From NCBI GenBank assembly GCA_020633495.1, contig JACKDR010000034.1, forward strand, positions 1 to 64,000: 64,000 nucleotides of DNA, written 5' to 3'. The notes beneath the pieces are model-generated. The model was not told the origin of the DNA. It worked only from the letters and a program-made list of their open reading frames with translations, and searched no databases. This DNA is from Kofleriaceae bacterium. GTDB lineage: Bacteria; Myxococcota_A; Polyangia; Haliangiales; Haliangiaceae. The translations under genes were made by a program, and so were the position numbers. Shown here piece after piece: positions 35,401-44,075 of this stretch (position 1 is the stretch's first letter; each line of letters starts with the position of its first letter).

Positions 35401-35477
35401 TGCTCAAGCCCGGGGCCAGCCCGACCCCGGACGTCGACGACGACGCCCGCGCGGTCGACGTCGACGTCGAGGGCTAG
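32457..35477 (+). CDS. REC-REC-PEP/pyruvate-binding (ATP-grasp) protein
   Basis: A 1,006-residue protein with two response-regulator-like domains. The first (about 20-150) lacks the phospho-acceptor Asp (LVITVVRVED). The second (about 165-320) keeps acidic residues, the acceptor in LITDVRFPRDG and a Lys in FADKSS. The remainder contains a PPDK_N/PEP-synthase-type ATP-grasp domain: TGSIGGKGRGIAFA, LAVRSSSLLEDSRFQPFAG, VVVQEVVG, and LYLLQVRPM. The swivelling His domain and PEP-binding barrel of PEP synthase are absent. The C-terminus has GPGRWGSSDPTLGIPI. It probably acts as a phosphorelay-linked kinase or regulator, possibly of the neighbouring glutamate dehydrogenase. Confidence 0.8.
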   Translation: MSDPARPHEPSFLRFHQLMPFMVRDILLVSSAYDAFLLEEDGRLDERLFSAYRGLSLSATPRITHASTARRCLEVLAERRIDLVITVVRVEDANAAELASQVKGVHPELPIVLLAFDEADLRALPSPLPHDIDRVLLWTGDAQILVAAIKQIEDGRNVEHDAREAGVQVILVVEDSLRRYSTFLSLLYEEQMTQSQSLIAEGLNDLHRVARMRARPKILHATTFEEVVAFYRRYRDHVLALITDVRFPRDGVLDPDAGFALVELMRKDLVNLPVLMQSADQAVGARARGLGLWFADKSSPTLLAEIRGFLRDALGFGDFVFRLPNRAVVGRACDLYELERELRRVPGESVEYHARRNHFSMWLNARTMFALASRVRARNIGEFVDIEAVRSYLLDALREVLSHEQDGVLADFSPRSAGRRMQRLSTGSIGGKGRGIAFASAYLVQHAHGAGPDHELIAGLHVSIPRTLAIGTDAYERFLVHNGIWPAQLQHVPDEEITRRCLAGDLDPGLEHALEEALRTLRGPLAVRSSSLLEDSRFQPFAGVYATFMLPNNHPDLVTRTRELVQAIKAVYASTMASGARATLAAADRSVEEEEMGVVVQEVVGTRHGDRFYPLVSGVAQSRNDYPIGHQRGEDGVALIALGLGHTVVSGRTAFRFCPAAPAVLPQFATPLAMLRQTQSEFYALDLGRHEVDFCAGAISSLVRCSLEDAERDGTLARVASVYSAADDAIRDSLSTPGPRVVTFNNLLKWSTPPLAPAIAHLLATFRVGMGCEVEIEFALELEPEPRLYLLQVRPMAEMALGAEEVVLDDVPAERVLCRTGRALGHGHIDDVRDIVYVTHGELDGRRSRAAAAEVGELDARLRAEEAPYLLIGPGRWGSSDPTLGIPIEWPQIAGARAIVETCPAGRPVEPSQGTHFFHNVTAQRIAYLTIATDGQGRDDELLDVAWLDRQIACAESPEVRHVRFAAPLHIVCDGRRRRAVVLKPGASPTPDVDDDARAVDVDVEG

Positions 35478-35769
35478 GCGCCGCCGCGCCGCGGGCCCAT
35501 GCGCGCCCGGAGCTCGGCGGGGACGGCGTAGAGCGCGAGCGCCTCGTCGTGGTCGTACCAGCCGAGGGCCTCGCGCTGGACGACGTAGTACCAGAGGCGC
35601 TCCGCGGCCTCGGCGACGAGGTCGGCGCGGGCGCGCCGGCCACCGCGGCCGGCGTCGTGGGCGCGCAGCGCGCGGCGAGCGCGGCCTCGAGGCGCGCGCC
35701 GGCGCGGCCGAGCGACGCCGCGCGCTCGGCCTGGAGCTCGTACTCGAGGGCGGCGATCGGCGAGCGCAC
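35474..35769 (-). pseudogene. DUF6665-like gene with one frameshift
   Basis: The N-terminal half is in the frame from ATG 35769 (MRSPIAALEYELQAERAASL through LEAALAA). After about 35670 the matching sequence moves to another frame: LRAHDAGR, then ADLVAEAAERLWYYVVQREA and VPAELRARMGPRRGG, ending at TAG 35474. Joined, these make about 98 residues matching the small helical DUF6665 family. The shift is in CGCGCGGCG repeats, so a sequencing error is as likely as true inactivation. Its stop overlaps the stop of the convergent PEP-binding gene. Confidence 0.65.
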
Positions 35770-35812
35770 GGGCCTTGGATGCCGCGGCGCGCCCGCCGGT
35801 CTCGGCGCCGCG

Positions 35813-36316
35813 TCACGGCGCGGTCAGCGCGACGTGGAGGTCGTGCACCAGCCGGCCCAGGTCGCCGGCCGAGGCCGGCCGCGGCGGCAGCCGGCGCAGC
35901 GCGGTGCGCACCGCCGGGCTCGCGTGGGCCACCGCCCACCGGCACAGCCGCGCCGCGGCGTCGCGGTCGCCGGGGCGCGCGAGGGCGGCGGCGTGGGCGG
36001 CGTAGGCCGGCGCGCCGACCGCGTGCGCTCCCATGTGCGCGGTCGCGACCGCGTGGCCGGCGGCGCGCGCGGCGGCGCAGGCGGCGGCATCGGTGACGTC
36101 GCGGGCGGCGGCGTGGGCGCGCACCGCGAGGCCGCGCGCGACGCCGACGCGCAGCCGGTCGCGGGCGAACGCGCGCGCGCCGGCGATCGCGTGGCGCGGC
36201 CGGGCGTCGCCCGGCGCGACCGCCTCGAACCACGGCAGCGCGCGCGCCGCGCAAGCCGCGGCCCACGCCGCGAGGACGCGGCGGTCGTCGTCGTCGAGGG
36301 TCAGCGCGCTCGCCAC
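35813..36316 (-). CDS. Imm5-like putative immunity protein
   Basis: A 167-residue Ala/His/Arg-rich protein starting at GTG with LTLDDDDRRVLAAWAAACAA. The segments FEAVAPGDARPRHAIAGAR, HAAARDVTDAAACAAARAAG and ATAHMGAHAVGAPAYAAHA match the recurring pattern of the Imm5-like family, annotated as putative immunity proteins of toxin systems. No cognate toxin is next to it. It lies 43 bp upstream of the DUF6665-like gene on the same strand. Cytoplasmic. Confidence 0.7.
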   Translation of the reverse strand: MASALTLDDDDRRVLAAWAAACAARALPWFEAVAPGDARPRHAIAGARAFARDRLRVGVARGLAVRAHAAARDVTDAAACAAARAAGHAVATAHMGAHAVGAPAYAAHAAALARPGDRDAAARLCRWAVAHASPAVRTALRRLPPRPASAGDLGRLVHDLHVALTAP

Positions 36317-36450
36317 GCGCCCAGTCTACGCCGCGGCCGGCGCGCCGCGCCCGTGTCGAAGGCCTGACGGTCCGCCACCACCACCGTCGCGCAAGCCCGC
36401 GACGCCAGGTGCGGACGTCGACGGCCTCGCCCTTGCAGCCGTGCCGGCGG

Positions 36451-37347
36451 ATGCGCCCGATCACCGCCGTCGTCGCCGCCGTGGTCGCGACCGTCGCCGC
36501 CGGCCCCGGCTGCCTGGTCGTCGACACCGCGCCGGCCCGCCACGCCCACCCGACGGCGCCCGCGCCGGCGCGCGACACCGACGAGGTGACGGTGACCTGG
36601 ATCGGCCACGCCACCTGCCTGATCGGGGTCGCGGGCCACTGGTTCCTCACCGACCCGGTGCTCGGCCGCCGTATCGCCGGCGTCCTGCCGCGCCGCATCG
36701 CCGCCGGGATCGATCCCGCCGACCTGCCGCCGCTCGACGCCGTCTTGATCTCGCACGCCCACTTCGACCACCTCGACCTGCCGAGCTTGCGCGAGGTCGA
36801 CGCCCCGGTGGTGCTGGTGCCGCCCGGCGTCGCCGGGCTGCTGCCCGACGACGTCGCGCCGCGCGCCACCGCGGTCGACACCTGGGGCACGTGGCGCCGC
36901 GGCGACGTCACGATCACCGCGGTGCCGGCGTCCCACGGCGACGGCCGCTGGGGCGTCGACGTCTGGCGGCGCCACGCCCACACCGGCTGGGTCATCGAGG
37001 TCGGCGACCGCACGATCTACTTCGCGGGCGACACCGGCTACGTGCCGGCGCAGGCGCGGGCGCTCCGGGCCCGCTTCCACGTCGACGTCGCGCTGATCCC
37101 GGTGGGTCCGGCCGGGCGACCGCGCTGGGTCGAGTGGCTGCGGCGCCGCGTCCACGCCACGCCGTCGCAGGCGATGGCGCTGTTCGAGGACACCGGCGCG
37201 CAGTGGATGGTGCCGATCCACTACGGCACGTTCTTCGAGGACCTCGACCACGAGGCGCCGGTGCTGCGCGCCGCGATCGCCGAGCACGAGCTCGACCGGC
37301 GGGTCCGGGTCCTCGCGGTCGGCGACACCGCCGCGTTCCTGTACTGA
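36451..37347 (+). CDS. MBL-fold hydrolase, NAPE-PLD/UlaG-like, exported
   Basis: A 298-residue protein with an N-terminal signal (VVAAVVATVAAGPGC, possibly a lipoprotein). The metallo-beta-lactamase fold is of the UlaG/NAPE-PLD type: VTWIGHATCLIGVAG, then SHAHFDHLDLPSL with HxHxDH, ASHGDGRWGVD, YFAGDTGY with the bridging Asp, and IHYGTFF. Such enzymes hydrolyse phosphodiesters or lactones. I chose ATG 36451 over 36409 because it sits directly before the hydrophobic signal. Substrate unknown. Confidence 0.8.
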   Translation: MRPITAVVAAVVATVAAGPGCLVVDTAPARHAHPTAPAPARDTDEVTVTWIGHATCLIGVAGHWFLTDPVLGRRIAGVLPRRIAAGIDPADLPPLDAVLISHAHFDHLDLPSLREVDAPVVLVPPGVAGLLPDDVAPRATAVDTWGTWRRGDVTITAVPASHGDGRWGVDVWRRHAHTGWVIEVGDRTIYFAGDTGYVPAQARALRARFHVDVALIPVGPAGRPRWVEWLRRRVHATPSQAMALFEDTGAQWMVPIHYGTFFEDLDHEAPVLRAAIAEHELDRRVRVLAVGDTAAFLY

Positions 37348-37384
37348 CCGGCCGCGTCGGCGCCCGAGGCACCGCCGCGACCGC

Positions 37385-37792
37385 TCAGAGCGCGTGGCAG
37401 CGCTTGCAGCGCGGGCCCGCGTCGGTGTCGACGATCTTCGACGGCGCGTAGCTCAGCCCGCAGTTGCCGCACACCACGCCGCGCTGCGGCTGCGCCGCGG
37501 CGAAGCGGCCGAGGGCCGCCTTCATGCGATCGTCGAGCTGGGCGCCGTCGACGCCGCCGAGGTCGACCACGGCGTGGGCCAGGACCTCGACCACGACCCG
37601 GAGCGCCGCCAGGTCGCTGGCCATCGCCTCCATGCGCCGGGCCACGTTCGCGATCGCGTCGGCGTTGCCGTCCTGCGCGATCCGCGCGAACTCGGCCTGC
37701 AGCTCGAGCTTGCGGATGCTGCGCTGCTGCTGCCCGTCGACGGCGTCCATGCCGACGGTGTCGAGGAAGCCGAAGAAGCCGTCTTCGATCAT
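37385..37792 (-). CDS. Hypothetical protein with C-terminal zinc ribbon
   Basis: A 135-residue protein starting MIEDGFFGFLDTVGMD. The middle is a long helix, possibly coiled-coil (SIRKLELQAEFARIAQ through RRMEAMASDLAALRVV). The end is a zinc ribbon: CGNCGLSYAPS then CKRCHAL, two CxxC pairs 15 residues apart. It resembles small helix-plus-ribbon adaptor proteins. Not recognised by family. It starts 24 bp downstream of the convergent-free phospholipase gene on the same strand. Confidence 0.65.
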   Translation of the reverse strand: MIEDGFFGFLDTVGMDAVDGQQQRSIRKLELQAEFARIAQDGNADAIANVARRMEAMASDLAALRVVVEVLAHAVVDLGGVDGAQLDDRMKAALGRFAAAQPQRGVVCGNCGLSYAPSKIVDTDAGPRCKRCHAL

Positions 37793-37816
37793 GCCCGACG
37801 CTACCACGCGTGCGGC

Positions 37817-39142
37817 TCAGTCCGGTACGACCTCGCCGGTGGCGGCCGGATCGAGGAGGCTGCCCAGGTTGGCGACGGTGGCGTCGCGCCCCGCGAGCTG
37901 GCCGGTCTGGCGATCGAGCCAGTTCCACTCGATGAACTTGACGACCGACGAGTGCTCCAGCTCGACGTGCGACACCGTGTTGGCCTTCGCGAACGGCCCG
38001 ACGACCAGGAACGGGACCCGGGTGCCGTAGGGCTGGCCGTCGGCGCCGTCGCCCGGCGGCGCGACCGGGTCGAAGAAGCCACCGCCCTCGTCCCAGGTGA
38101 CCAGGACCAGCGTGTCCTCGCCGTAGGCGCTGGCCTCGACCGCGTCGATGACGCCCTGGACGAACGCGATGCCGTCGGAGATCCGCGTCGACAGCCCGGG
38201 GTGCTCGGTGTGGTAGCCGAGGCCGCGCACGAACACGACCTGGGGCAGCGCGCTGGCGTCGAGGTCCTGCTGCAGCTTCGCGAAGTCGCGCATGTACGCC
38301 GGATCGTCGGCGAAGTCGGTGTAGTACGCCGCCGGGATGTCCGACGGGTCGTAGGTGCACGGGTAGATGTCGATGCCGGCGGGGCAGTCGGGCGGCGCGC
38401 TGGCGCAGGTGTCGGCGCCGGTGATCGAGGCCACCATCGCGTCGTAGCCCTCGATGTAGAACGACCACGACACGCCGGCGTCGGCGAGCAGGTGGCCGAG
38501 CGTCGGGCCCGGGAAGCTCATCGCGTCGCGGATGAAGCTGCACTGGGCGCCGATCGCGTCGGGCTTGAAGTCGTTGTCGGTGAAGACCCACTGGGCCCGC
38601 ATGAAGTACATGTCGTTGGCCGAGCTCTGCCCGGAGATCGGCTGGAAGTAGCGGTCGGCCATCGCGCCGGCCGCCGCCAGCGCCCGGTACGGCGCGATCA
38701 CCGCCTCGTCGGCGCGCGCGAAGTTGCGCGGGTCCGAGCAGGTCGTGCCGGTGACGTACTGGTCCATGAGGCCGCCGTTGGCCTCGCGCAGCTCGCAGTC
38801 CTGCTCGTGGTTGGGGTCGTAGGCGCCGTTGGCGGCGTCGTCGAGGACGATCGGCGACGCCCCCGACGGCTCGGTGGCGGGGCCGGCCTCGCAGCAGCCC
38901 GGCCCGTCGGTGCACGTCGGCGCCGACCCCGGGGCCGCCGTGCAGTAGGTGCCGAAGTAGTTGTCGAAGGTGTGGTTCTCCTGCTGGATGATCACCACGT
39001 GGTTGATCCGCGACACCGGGCACGGGCCGTCGCAGTCGCCCGGCTGACGCGACGGCGTGTCGCCGCCGCCGCACCCGGCGGCGACGAGGAGCAGGGTCGA
39101 CAGCAACCAGCGGCCGGAGCGACGAGGCGAGCGACGAGCCAT
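37817..39142 (-). CDS. Phospholipase C / acid phosphatase-type phosphoesterase lipoprotein
   Basis: A 441-residue lipoprotein (STLLLVAAGC, Cys 24). The alkaline-phosphatase-superfamily phosphoesterase domain starts with HVVIIQQENHTFDNYFGTY, the hallmark of PlcC/AcpA enzymes (Glu-Asn metal site). Further motifs are DRYFQPISGQSSANDMYFMR and LVLVTWDEGGGFFDPVAPP, and a C-terminal SHVELEHSSVVKFIEWNW with the conserved His. These enzymes cleave phospholipid head groups or phosphate esters. Surface or periplasmic location is predicted. It may serve nutrient scavenging or lysis of other cells. Confidence 0.85.
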   Translation of the reverse strand: MARRSPRRSGRWLLSTLLLVAAGCGGGDTPSRQPGDCDGPCPVSRINHVVIIQQENHTFDNYFGTYCTAAPGSAPTCTDGPGCCEAGPATEPSGASPIVLDDAANGAYDPNHEQDCELREANGGLMDQYVTGTTCSDPRNFARADEAVIAPYRALAAAGAMADRYFQPISGQSSANDMYFMRAQWVFTDNDFKPDAIGAQCSFIRDAMSFPGPTLGHLLADAGVSWSFYIEGYDAMVASITGADTCASAPPDCPAGIDIYPCTYDPSDIPAAYYTDFADDPAYMRDFAKLQQDLDASALPQVVFVRGLGYHTEHPGLSTRISDGIAFVQGVIDAVEASAYGEDTLVLVTWDEGGGFFDPVAPPGDGADGQPYGTRVPFLVVGPFAKANTVSHVELEHSSVVKFIEWNWLDRQTGQLAGRDATVANLGSLLDPAATGEVVPD

Positions 39143-39281
39143 GCCTCGATCCTAGGGGAGAAGGCCCATGCCGTGCGGACCGAAGTGACAAATCTATCGC
39201 GCACGGGTCGCACCTCGGCAACATCCCGATCCCCGGCCGTGGCGACCGCCAGGCGGCGGGCGCCGGCCTTCCCGCGATCGC

Positions 39282-40094
39282 TCAGGCCGGGCCGGCCGCG
39301 GCCGCGCCCGGCCCCGCGACCCGGTCGGCGAAGCGGGTGATCTCGTCGACCAGCAGGTCGGCGTCGTGGTCGAGGGTGGCGACGTGGAACGAGCGCTCGA
39401 GCACCAGCTCGGTCACGTCCTTGCCGGCGAGCGCGCGCAGCACCGCGCGCGAGTTCTCCGGAGACACGCTGTGGTCCTGGGGCGAGTACGCGACCAGCAC
39501 CGGGATCGCGATGCCGGGGAGGGCCGCGCGCAGCGCCGGCAGCACGCGCATCGCCGAGTACGCGGCCTTGAGCGGCACCGTCGGGTAGGCGTGCTCGTCG
39601 CCGCCGCGCGCGATGTCGTTCTTGGCCAGGCCGGCCAGCCTGGCCGGGATCGCCGGGATGAACAGCTGGGTGACCGGCGCCAGCCGGGCGGCGACGCCGG
39701 CGCGATCGAGCACGGTGCCGTTGATCGCGACGGCGCCGGCGAGGACGTCCCCGCGGCTGGCGGCGAGATCGAGCGCGATCGTGCCACCGAGGCTGAGCCC
39801 GGCGACGACGACCCGCTTGCCGGCGGCGTGCAGCGCCACCGCGGCGCGCTCGACCTCGCCGCGCCAGTCGACGTAGCGGGTCGCCTTCATGTCGCGCCAG
39901 TGGGTGCCGTGGCCGGGCAGGCGCACGACCTCGACCGCGAAGCCGCGACCGGCCAGGGCCTCGCCGACGCCGCGGGTCGCGGTCGGGTTGCCGGTGAAGC
40001 CGTGCGACACGACGATGCCGATGCCGGCGCGCGCGCCGGCGCCGGGCGCGCTCCAGGGCTCGGCGCCCGAGATCAGGGGGTAGCGATCCGACAT
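39282..40094 (-). CDS. Alpha/beta hydrolase (carboxylesterase/monoglyceride lipase type)
   Basis: A 270-residue cytoplasmic hydrolase. The oxyanion segment is VVSHGFTGNP, followed by VVRLPGHGTHWRDM. The nucleophile elbow is GLSLGGT (Ser). YSPQDHSVSPEN has the acidic residue and RSFHVATLDHD has the catalytic His. This matches the Est30-type carboxylesterases. It has a short Ala/Gly C-terminal tail. ATG 40094 is followed by MSDRYPLISGAEPW. Divergent from the kinase-AAA gene across 156 bp that likely carry both promoters. Confidence 0.85.
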   Translation of the reverse strand: MSDRYPLISGAEPWSAPGAGARAGIGIVVSHGFTGNPTATRGVGEALAGRGFAVEVVRLPGHGTHWRDMKATRYVDWRGEVERAAVALHAAGKRVVVAGLSLGGTIALDLAASRGDVLAGAVAINGTVLDRAGVAARLAPVTQLFIPAIPARLAGLAKNDIARGGDEHAYPTVPLKAAYSAMRVLPALRAALPGIAIPVLVAYSPQDHSVSPENSRAVLRALAGKDVTELVLERSFHVATLDHDADLLVDEITRFADRVAGPGAAAAGPA

Positions 40095-40250
40095 CACGGC
40101 CGCGACCTTACCGCGGTCGTGGCGTCCGACGCGCGCCCACGCCGGTGCTGCGACGGCGGCGGCGCCGCGCGCGGCCGCGCCGCGGCTGATCGGCGACGGC
40201 TCGACGAGGCGCTCCCGGCGGCGCCACCGGATCTGCGATACTGAGGACGG

Positions 40251-43200
40251 TTGGCCGACCACGATCCCCACGACGACCGGACGCGCTTCGAGATCCGCCG
40301 CGAGCTCGGCTCCGGCGGCATGGGCGTCGTCTACGAGGCCCTCGATCGCGAGCTCGATCAGCTGGTCGCGCTCAAGACCCTGCGCCGCGCCGACGGCCGC
40401 TGGCTGGCCCGCTTCAAGCACGAGTTCCGCGCGCTGCACGACCTCGCCCACCCCAACATCGTCGCGCTGGGCGAGTTCTTCGAGGGTGACGGCGAGCCGT
40501 TCTTCACGATGGAGCTGGTCCACGGCGACAACTTCCTCGACCACGTGCGCGGCGCGGGCGGCGTCGCCGCGGCGGCCGCCCAGGCCGCCGCCGCCAGCGA
40601 CCGCGCGCTGCGCTCGACGCGGGTGGCCGCCGACGACGCCCCGTCGGCGGACGCGCTGGCCGACGCCGCGGCGGCCGCGGCTGCGCCCGCGCCCGCGATC
40701 GCGGCGCCGGCGCCCGCGATCCCCTACGACGACGGCCGCCTGCGACCGGCGCTGCGGCAGCTCGCCGCGGGGCTCGCGGCCCTGCACGCCGCCGGCAAGG
40801 TCCACCGCGACATCAAGCCGTCGAACATCCTGGTCACCGACGAGGGACGCGTCGTCCTGCTCGACTTCGGCCTGGTCACCGAGGCGGCGATGACCGAGGC
40901 GTCGCGCGACGACGTCGTCGGCACGGTCGCGTACATGGCGCCGGAGCAGGCGCTGTCGGGCGACGTCACCACCGCCGCCGACTGGTACAGCTTCGGCGTC
41001 GTCCTGTACGAGGCGCTGACCGGCGTCTTGCCCCACGACGGCGCGACCCCGTACGAGCTGCTGCTCCGCAAGCAGCAGCGCGAGGTCGTGCCGCCGCGCC
41101 AGCTGGTCGCCACCGTGCCCGAGGATCTCGACGCGCTGTGCACCGCGCTGCTGCAGCCCCACGTCCGCGACCGCCCGGCGGCCGCCGAGATCCTCGAGCG
41201 CCTGGGCCGCGACGACGCCAGCGCCACGGCCGGCGCCGCGGTCGGCGACGGCCCCGAGGCGGCGCCGTTCGTGGGCCGCGCCGACGAGCTGCGGCGGCTG
41301 CGCGACGGCTACGCGCGCAGCCGCGACGCCGCGCTCGTGTGCCTGGTCGAGGGCGTGTCGGGCGTCGGCAAGACCCAGCTCGTCGACCGCTTCCTCGAGC
41401 AGCTCGCCCGCGACGAGCCCGACACCGTCGTGCTGACCAGCCGCTGCTACGAGCGCGAGGCGGTGTCGTACAAGGCCTTCGACGGCATCGCGCTGGGCCT
41501 GACCCGCTACCTCGCCCACCTGCCGGCGGTGCAGGTCGCCGAGCTGATGCCGCGGCGGCCGGCGCTGCTGGCCCGGCTGTTCCCGGTGCTCAAGCGCGTC
41601 GAGGCGATCGCCACGGCGGCGCCGGTGCCGGACCTCGCCGATCCGCACGACCAACGGCGCCGGATGTTCGCGGCCCTGCGCGAGCTGTTCCTGCGCCTGA
41701 CCGCGCGCCGGCGCGTGGTCTGGTTCATCGACGACCTGCAGTGGACCGACGCCGACAGCCTGGTCCTGCTGCAGGAGCTGGTCGCCCACGAGGATCGCCT
41801 GGCGGTCTTCATCGTCGCGACGCTGCGCGCCGACGACGCCCCGCCGCAGCAGGCGCTGCTCGCGCGGCTCGCCGAGCTGGCGCCGACCGAGCGGCTCCGC
41901 CTCGACGAGCTCGCGCCGGGCGAGGCCCGCGAGCTGGCCGGCCTGCTGCTGCCGGGCCGCGACCGCGCGACCCTCGACGCGGTCGCCGCCGACGCCGGCG
42001 GTCACCCGCTGTTCCTCCAGGAGCTGGCCCGTCACAGCGACGGCGTCGCGGGCGCGGCCGCGGCGGCGCCGGGCGCCACCTTCGACGAGATGCTCACCGC
42101 GCGCATCGACCGCCTGCCCCGCGACGCCCGGGCCTTGCTCGAGGTCGTGGCGCTGGCCGGCGGGCCGCTGTCGCAGGAGGTCGCCGCGCTCGCGACCTCG
42201 CTGTCGAGCGCCGATCAGATCAAGGCGGCGACCGTGCTGCGCGCCGCCCACCTCGCCCGCACCGACGGGGTCCGCCGCCACGATCGCATCGTCGCTTACC
42301 ACGACCGGGTGCGCGAGCACGTCAGCGCGCGGCTCGACGCGCCGCGCCGGCAGCACCTGCACGAGCGCCTGGCGATCGCGCTGGAGCAGACCGGCGCGGC
42401 GGCGCACGACCCGCGGGCGCTGGTCCGCCACGCCCGCGCCGCCGGCCAGCGCGAGATCGCCGCCGGCCACGCCCGCGCCGCCGCGCGCCACGCCATGACG
42501 GCGCTGGCGTTCGATCAGGCCGCCGAGTTCTTCGCGATCGCGCTCGAGCTCGGCAGCTACGACCAGGACACCGCGCGCGGCCTCGAGATCGAGCTGGCGA
42601 CCGCGCTGATGCACGCCGGCCGCGGCCCCGAGGCGGCGGCCCACTTCGTCGCCGCCGCCGAGGGCGCCGACCCCGCGGTGCGGCTCGACTGCCAGCGCCA
42701 GGCCGCGGACCAGTGGATCATCACCGGCCACCTCGAGCGCGGCATGGAGGCGCTGCGCTCGTCGCTCGCCGACATCGGCGAGCCGCTGGCGGCGACGCCG
42801 CGGCGCGCGCTGGCCCGGGTGCTGTGGAACCGGACCCGGCTGCGCCTGCGCGGCGTCCGCCACGAGCTGCGTCGCGACACCCAGGTCCCGGTCGAGACCC
42901 TGCGCCAGCTCGACGTCCTCAAGGCGGTCGCGCACGGCCTGGCGATGGTCGACAACATCCGCGGCGCCGACTTCAACGGGCGGTTCCTGCTGCTCGCGCT
43001 CGCGACCGGGGAGTCGCGCCGCCTGGTCGCCGCGCTCGCCACCGAGGTGGTCTTCCTGGCCAGCCAGGCCGGCCGGGCCGGCCGCCGGGCCCGCCGCCTG
43101 TACGACGAGCTGGCGCGCCTCGCCGACGACTGCCCCGACGCCGCGTTCGCGCGCACCTGGCTGCTGCTGGCCGACGGCGCCGCGTGCTTCTTCGAGGGTC

Positions 43201-44066
43201 GCTTCGCGCCGGCGGCCCGCGCGCTCGAGGAGGCGGAGCGGGTCTCGACCGAGGGCCAGGAGGGCATGACCTACGAGCGCAACAACACGCGCGTGTTCCG
43301 GATCCACACGCTGCGCCTGCTCGGCGCGCTGCGCCAGCAACACGCGCTGATCCGCGAGTTCGTGCGCGGCGGTCAGCAGCGCGGCGACCGCTACCTGGTC
43401 ACGACGCTGCGGCTGCTGCAGGGCCAGGCGCTGCTGGCGCGCGACGATCGCGACGCCGCCCGCGCCAGCGTCGACGAGGTGTCGTGGTCGCCGCCCGACC
43501 GGGGCTTCCACCTCCAGCACTGGTACGAGCTGCGGGCGCGGGTCGAGCTGGCGATCTACGAGGGCGCCGCCGCCGCGGCGGTGCCGCGGCTGGCGCCGAC
43601 GTTCGCCGCCCTCGAGCGCTCGATGCTGCTGCGCGTGAAGCTGGTCCGCGCCGACGCGGTCGCGCTGCGCGGCCGGCTCCTGCTCGCCGCCGTCGCCGAG
43701 GGCGCGGCGCCGCCGGCGTCGCTGGCCGAGGTCCGGCGGCTGGTGCGCGAGCTCCGCGGCGAGCGCGCCGGCTACGCCACGGTCTACGCCCACCTGCTCG
43801 CCGCCGGGGTCGCCGCGCTCGACCGACGGCCGCCGCGCGACGACGACGACGACGACGTGACCTGGCTGCGACGCGCCGTCGACGACGCCGGGCGCCACGA
43901 CATGGCCCTGCACCACGCCGCCGCCCAGGCCGCGCTCGGCGCCCGGCTCGGCGGCGACGAGGGGGCGCGGCTGTCCGCCGCCGCCGCGACGTACGCCGCG
44001 GACGAGGGCGTCGTCGAGCCCGCGCGCTTCTTCGCGGTCCAGGCGCCCGGGCTCGGGCGCCGGTGA
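40251..44066 (+). CDS. Ser/Thr kinase fused to AAA ATPase and TPR-like region
   Basis: A 1,271-residue protein from a TTG start (no ATG nearby). Kinase: LGSGGMGVVYEAL, VALKTL, HRDIKPSN near 184, DFGLV near 205 and MAPEQ, with an Ala-rich insert (about 105-165) between lobes. Next comes an ORC/STAND-like ATPase with GVSGVGKTQ near 368 and VVWFIDDLQW near 491. Residues 720-1271 are helical repeats of TPR or MalT-like type. The layout matches PknK-like sensors that link kinase signalling to regulation of transcription. No membrane helix. It is a paralogue of the protein at 53835-57764. Confidence 0.88.
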   Translation: MADHDPHDDRTRFEIRRELGSGGMGVVYEALDRELDQLVALKTLRRADGRWLARFKHEFRALHDLAHPNIVALGEFFEGDGEPFFTMELVHGDNFLDHVRGAGGVAAAAAQAAAASDRALRSTRVAADDAPSADALADAAAAAAAPAPAIAAPAPAIPYDDGRLRPALRQLAAGLAALHAAGKVHRDIKPSNILVTDEGRVVLLDFGLVTEAAMTEASRDDVVGTVAYMAPEQALSGDVTTAADWYSFGVVLYEALTGVLPHDGATPYELLLRKQQREVVPPRQLVATVPEDLDALCTALLQPHVRDRPAAAEILERLGRDDASATAGAAVGDGPEAAPFVGRADELRRLRDGYARSRDAALVCLVEGVSGVGKTQLVDRFLEQLARDEPDTVVLTSRCYEREAVSYKAFDGIALGLTRYLAHLPAVQVAELMPRRPALLARLFPVLKRVEAIATAAPVPDLADPHDQRRRMFAALRELFLRLTARRRVVWFIDDLQWTDADSLVLLQELVAHEDRLAVFIVATLRADDAPPQQALLARLAELAPTERLRLDELAPGEARELAGLLLPGRDRATLDAVAADAGGHPLFLQELARHSDGVAGAAAAAPGATFDEMLTARIDRLPRDARALLEVVALAGGPLSQEVAALATSLSSADQIKAATVLRAAHLARTDGVRRHDRIVAYHDRVREHVSARLDAPRRQHLHERLAIALEQTGAAAHDPRALVRHARAAGQREIAAGHARAAARHAMTALAFDQAAEFFAIALELGSYDQDTARGLEIELATALMHAGRGPEAAAHFVAAAEGADPAVRLDCQRQAADQWIITGHLERGMEALRSSLADIGEPLAATPRRALARVLWNRTRLRLRGVRHELRRDTQVPVETLRQLDVLKAVAHGLAMVDNIRGADFNGRFLLLALATGESRRLVAALATEVVFLASQAGRAGRRARRLYDELARLADDCPDAAFARTWLLLADGAACFFEGRFAPAARALEEAERVSTEGQEGMTYERNNTRVFRIHTLRLLGALRQQHALIREFVRGGQQRGDRYLVTTLRLLQGQALLARDDRDAARASVDEVSWSPPDRGFHLQHWYELRARVELAIYEGAAAAAVPRLAPTFAALERSMLLRVKLVRADAVALRGRLLLAAVAEGAAPPASLAEVRRLVRELRGERAGYATVYAHLLAAGVAALDRRPPRDDDDDDVTWLRRAVDDAGRHDMALHHAAAQAALGARLGGDEGARLSAAAATYAADEGVVEPARFFAVQAPGLGRR

Positions 44067-44075
44067 GCGGGCCGC

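Noticed and set aside
39282..43916. Very long open frame antisense to the kinase-AAA gene
   Set aside because: Only its first-translated upstream part is shadow; the true minus-strand gene is the 270-residue hydrolase at 39282-40094. The rest is Arg/Ala/Gln-rich translation typical of the antisense of GC-rich genes.
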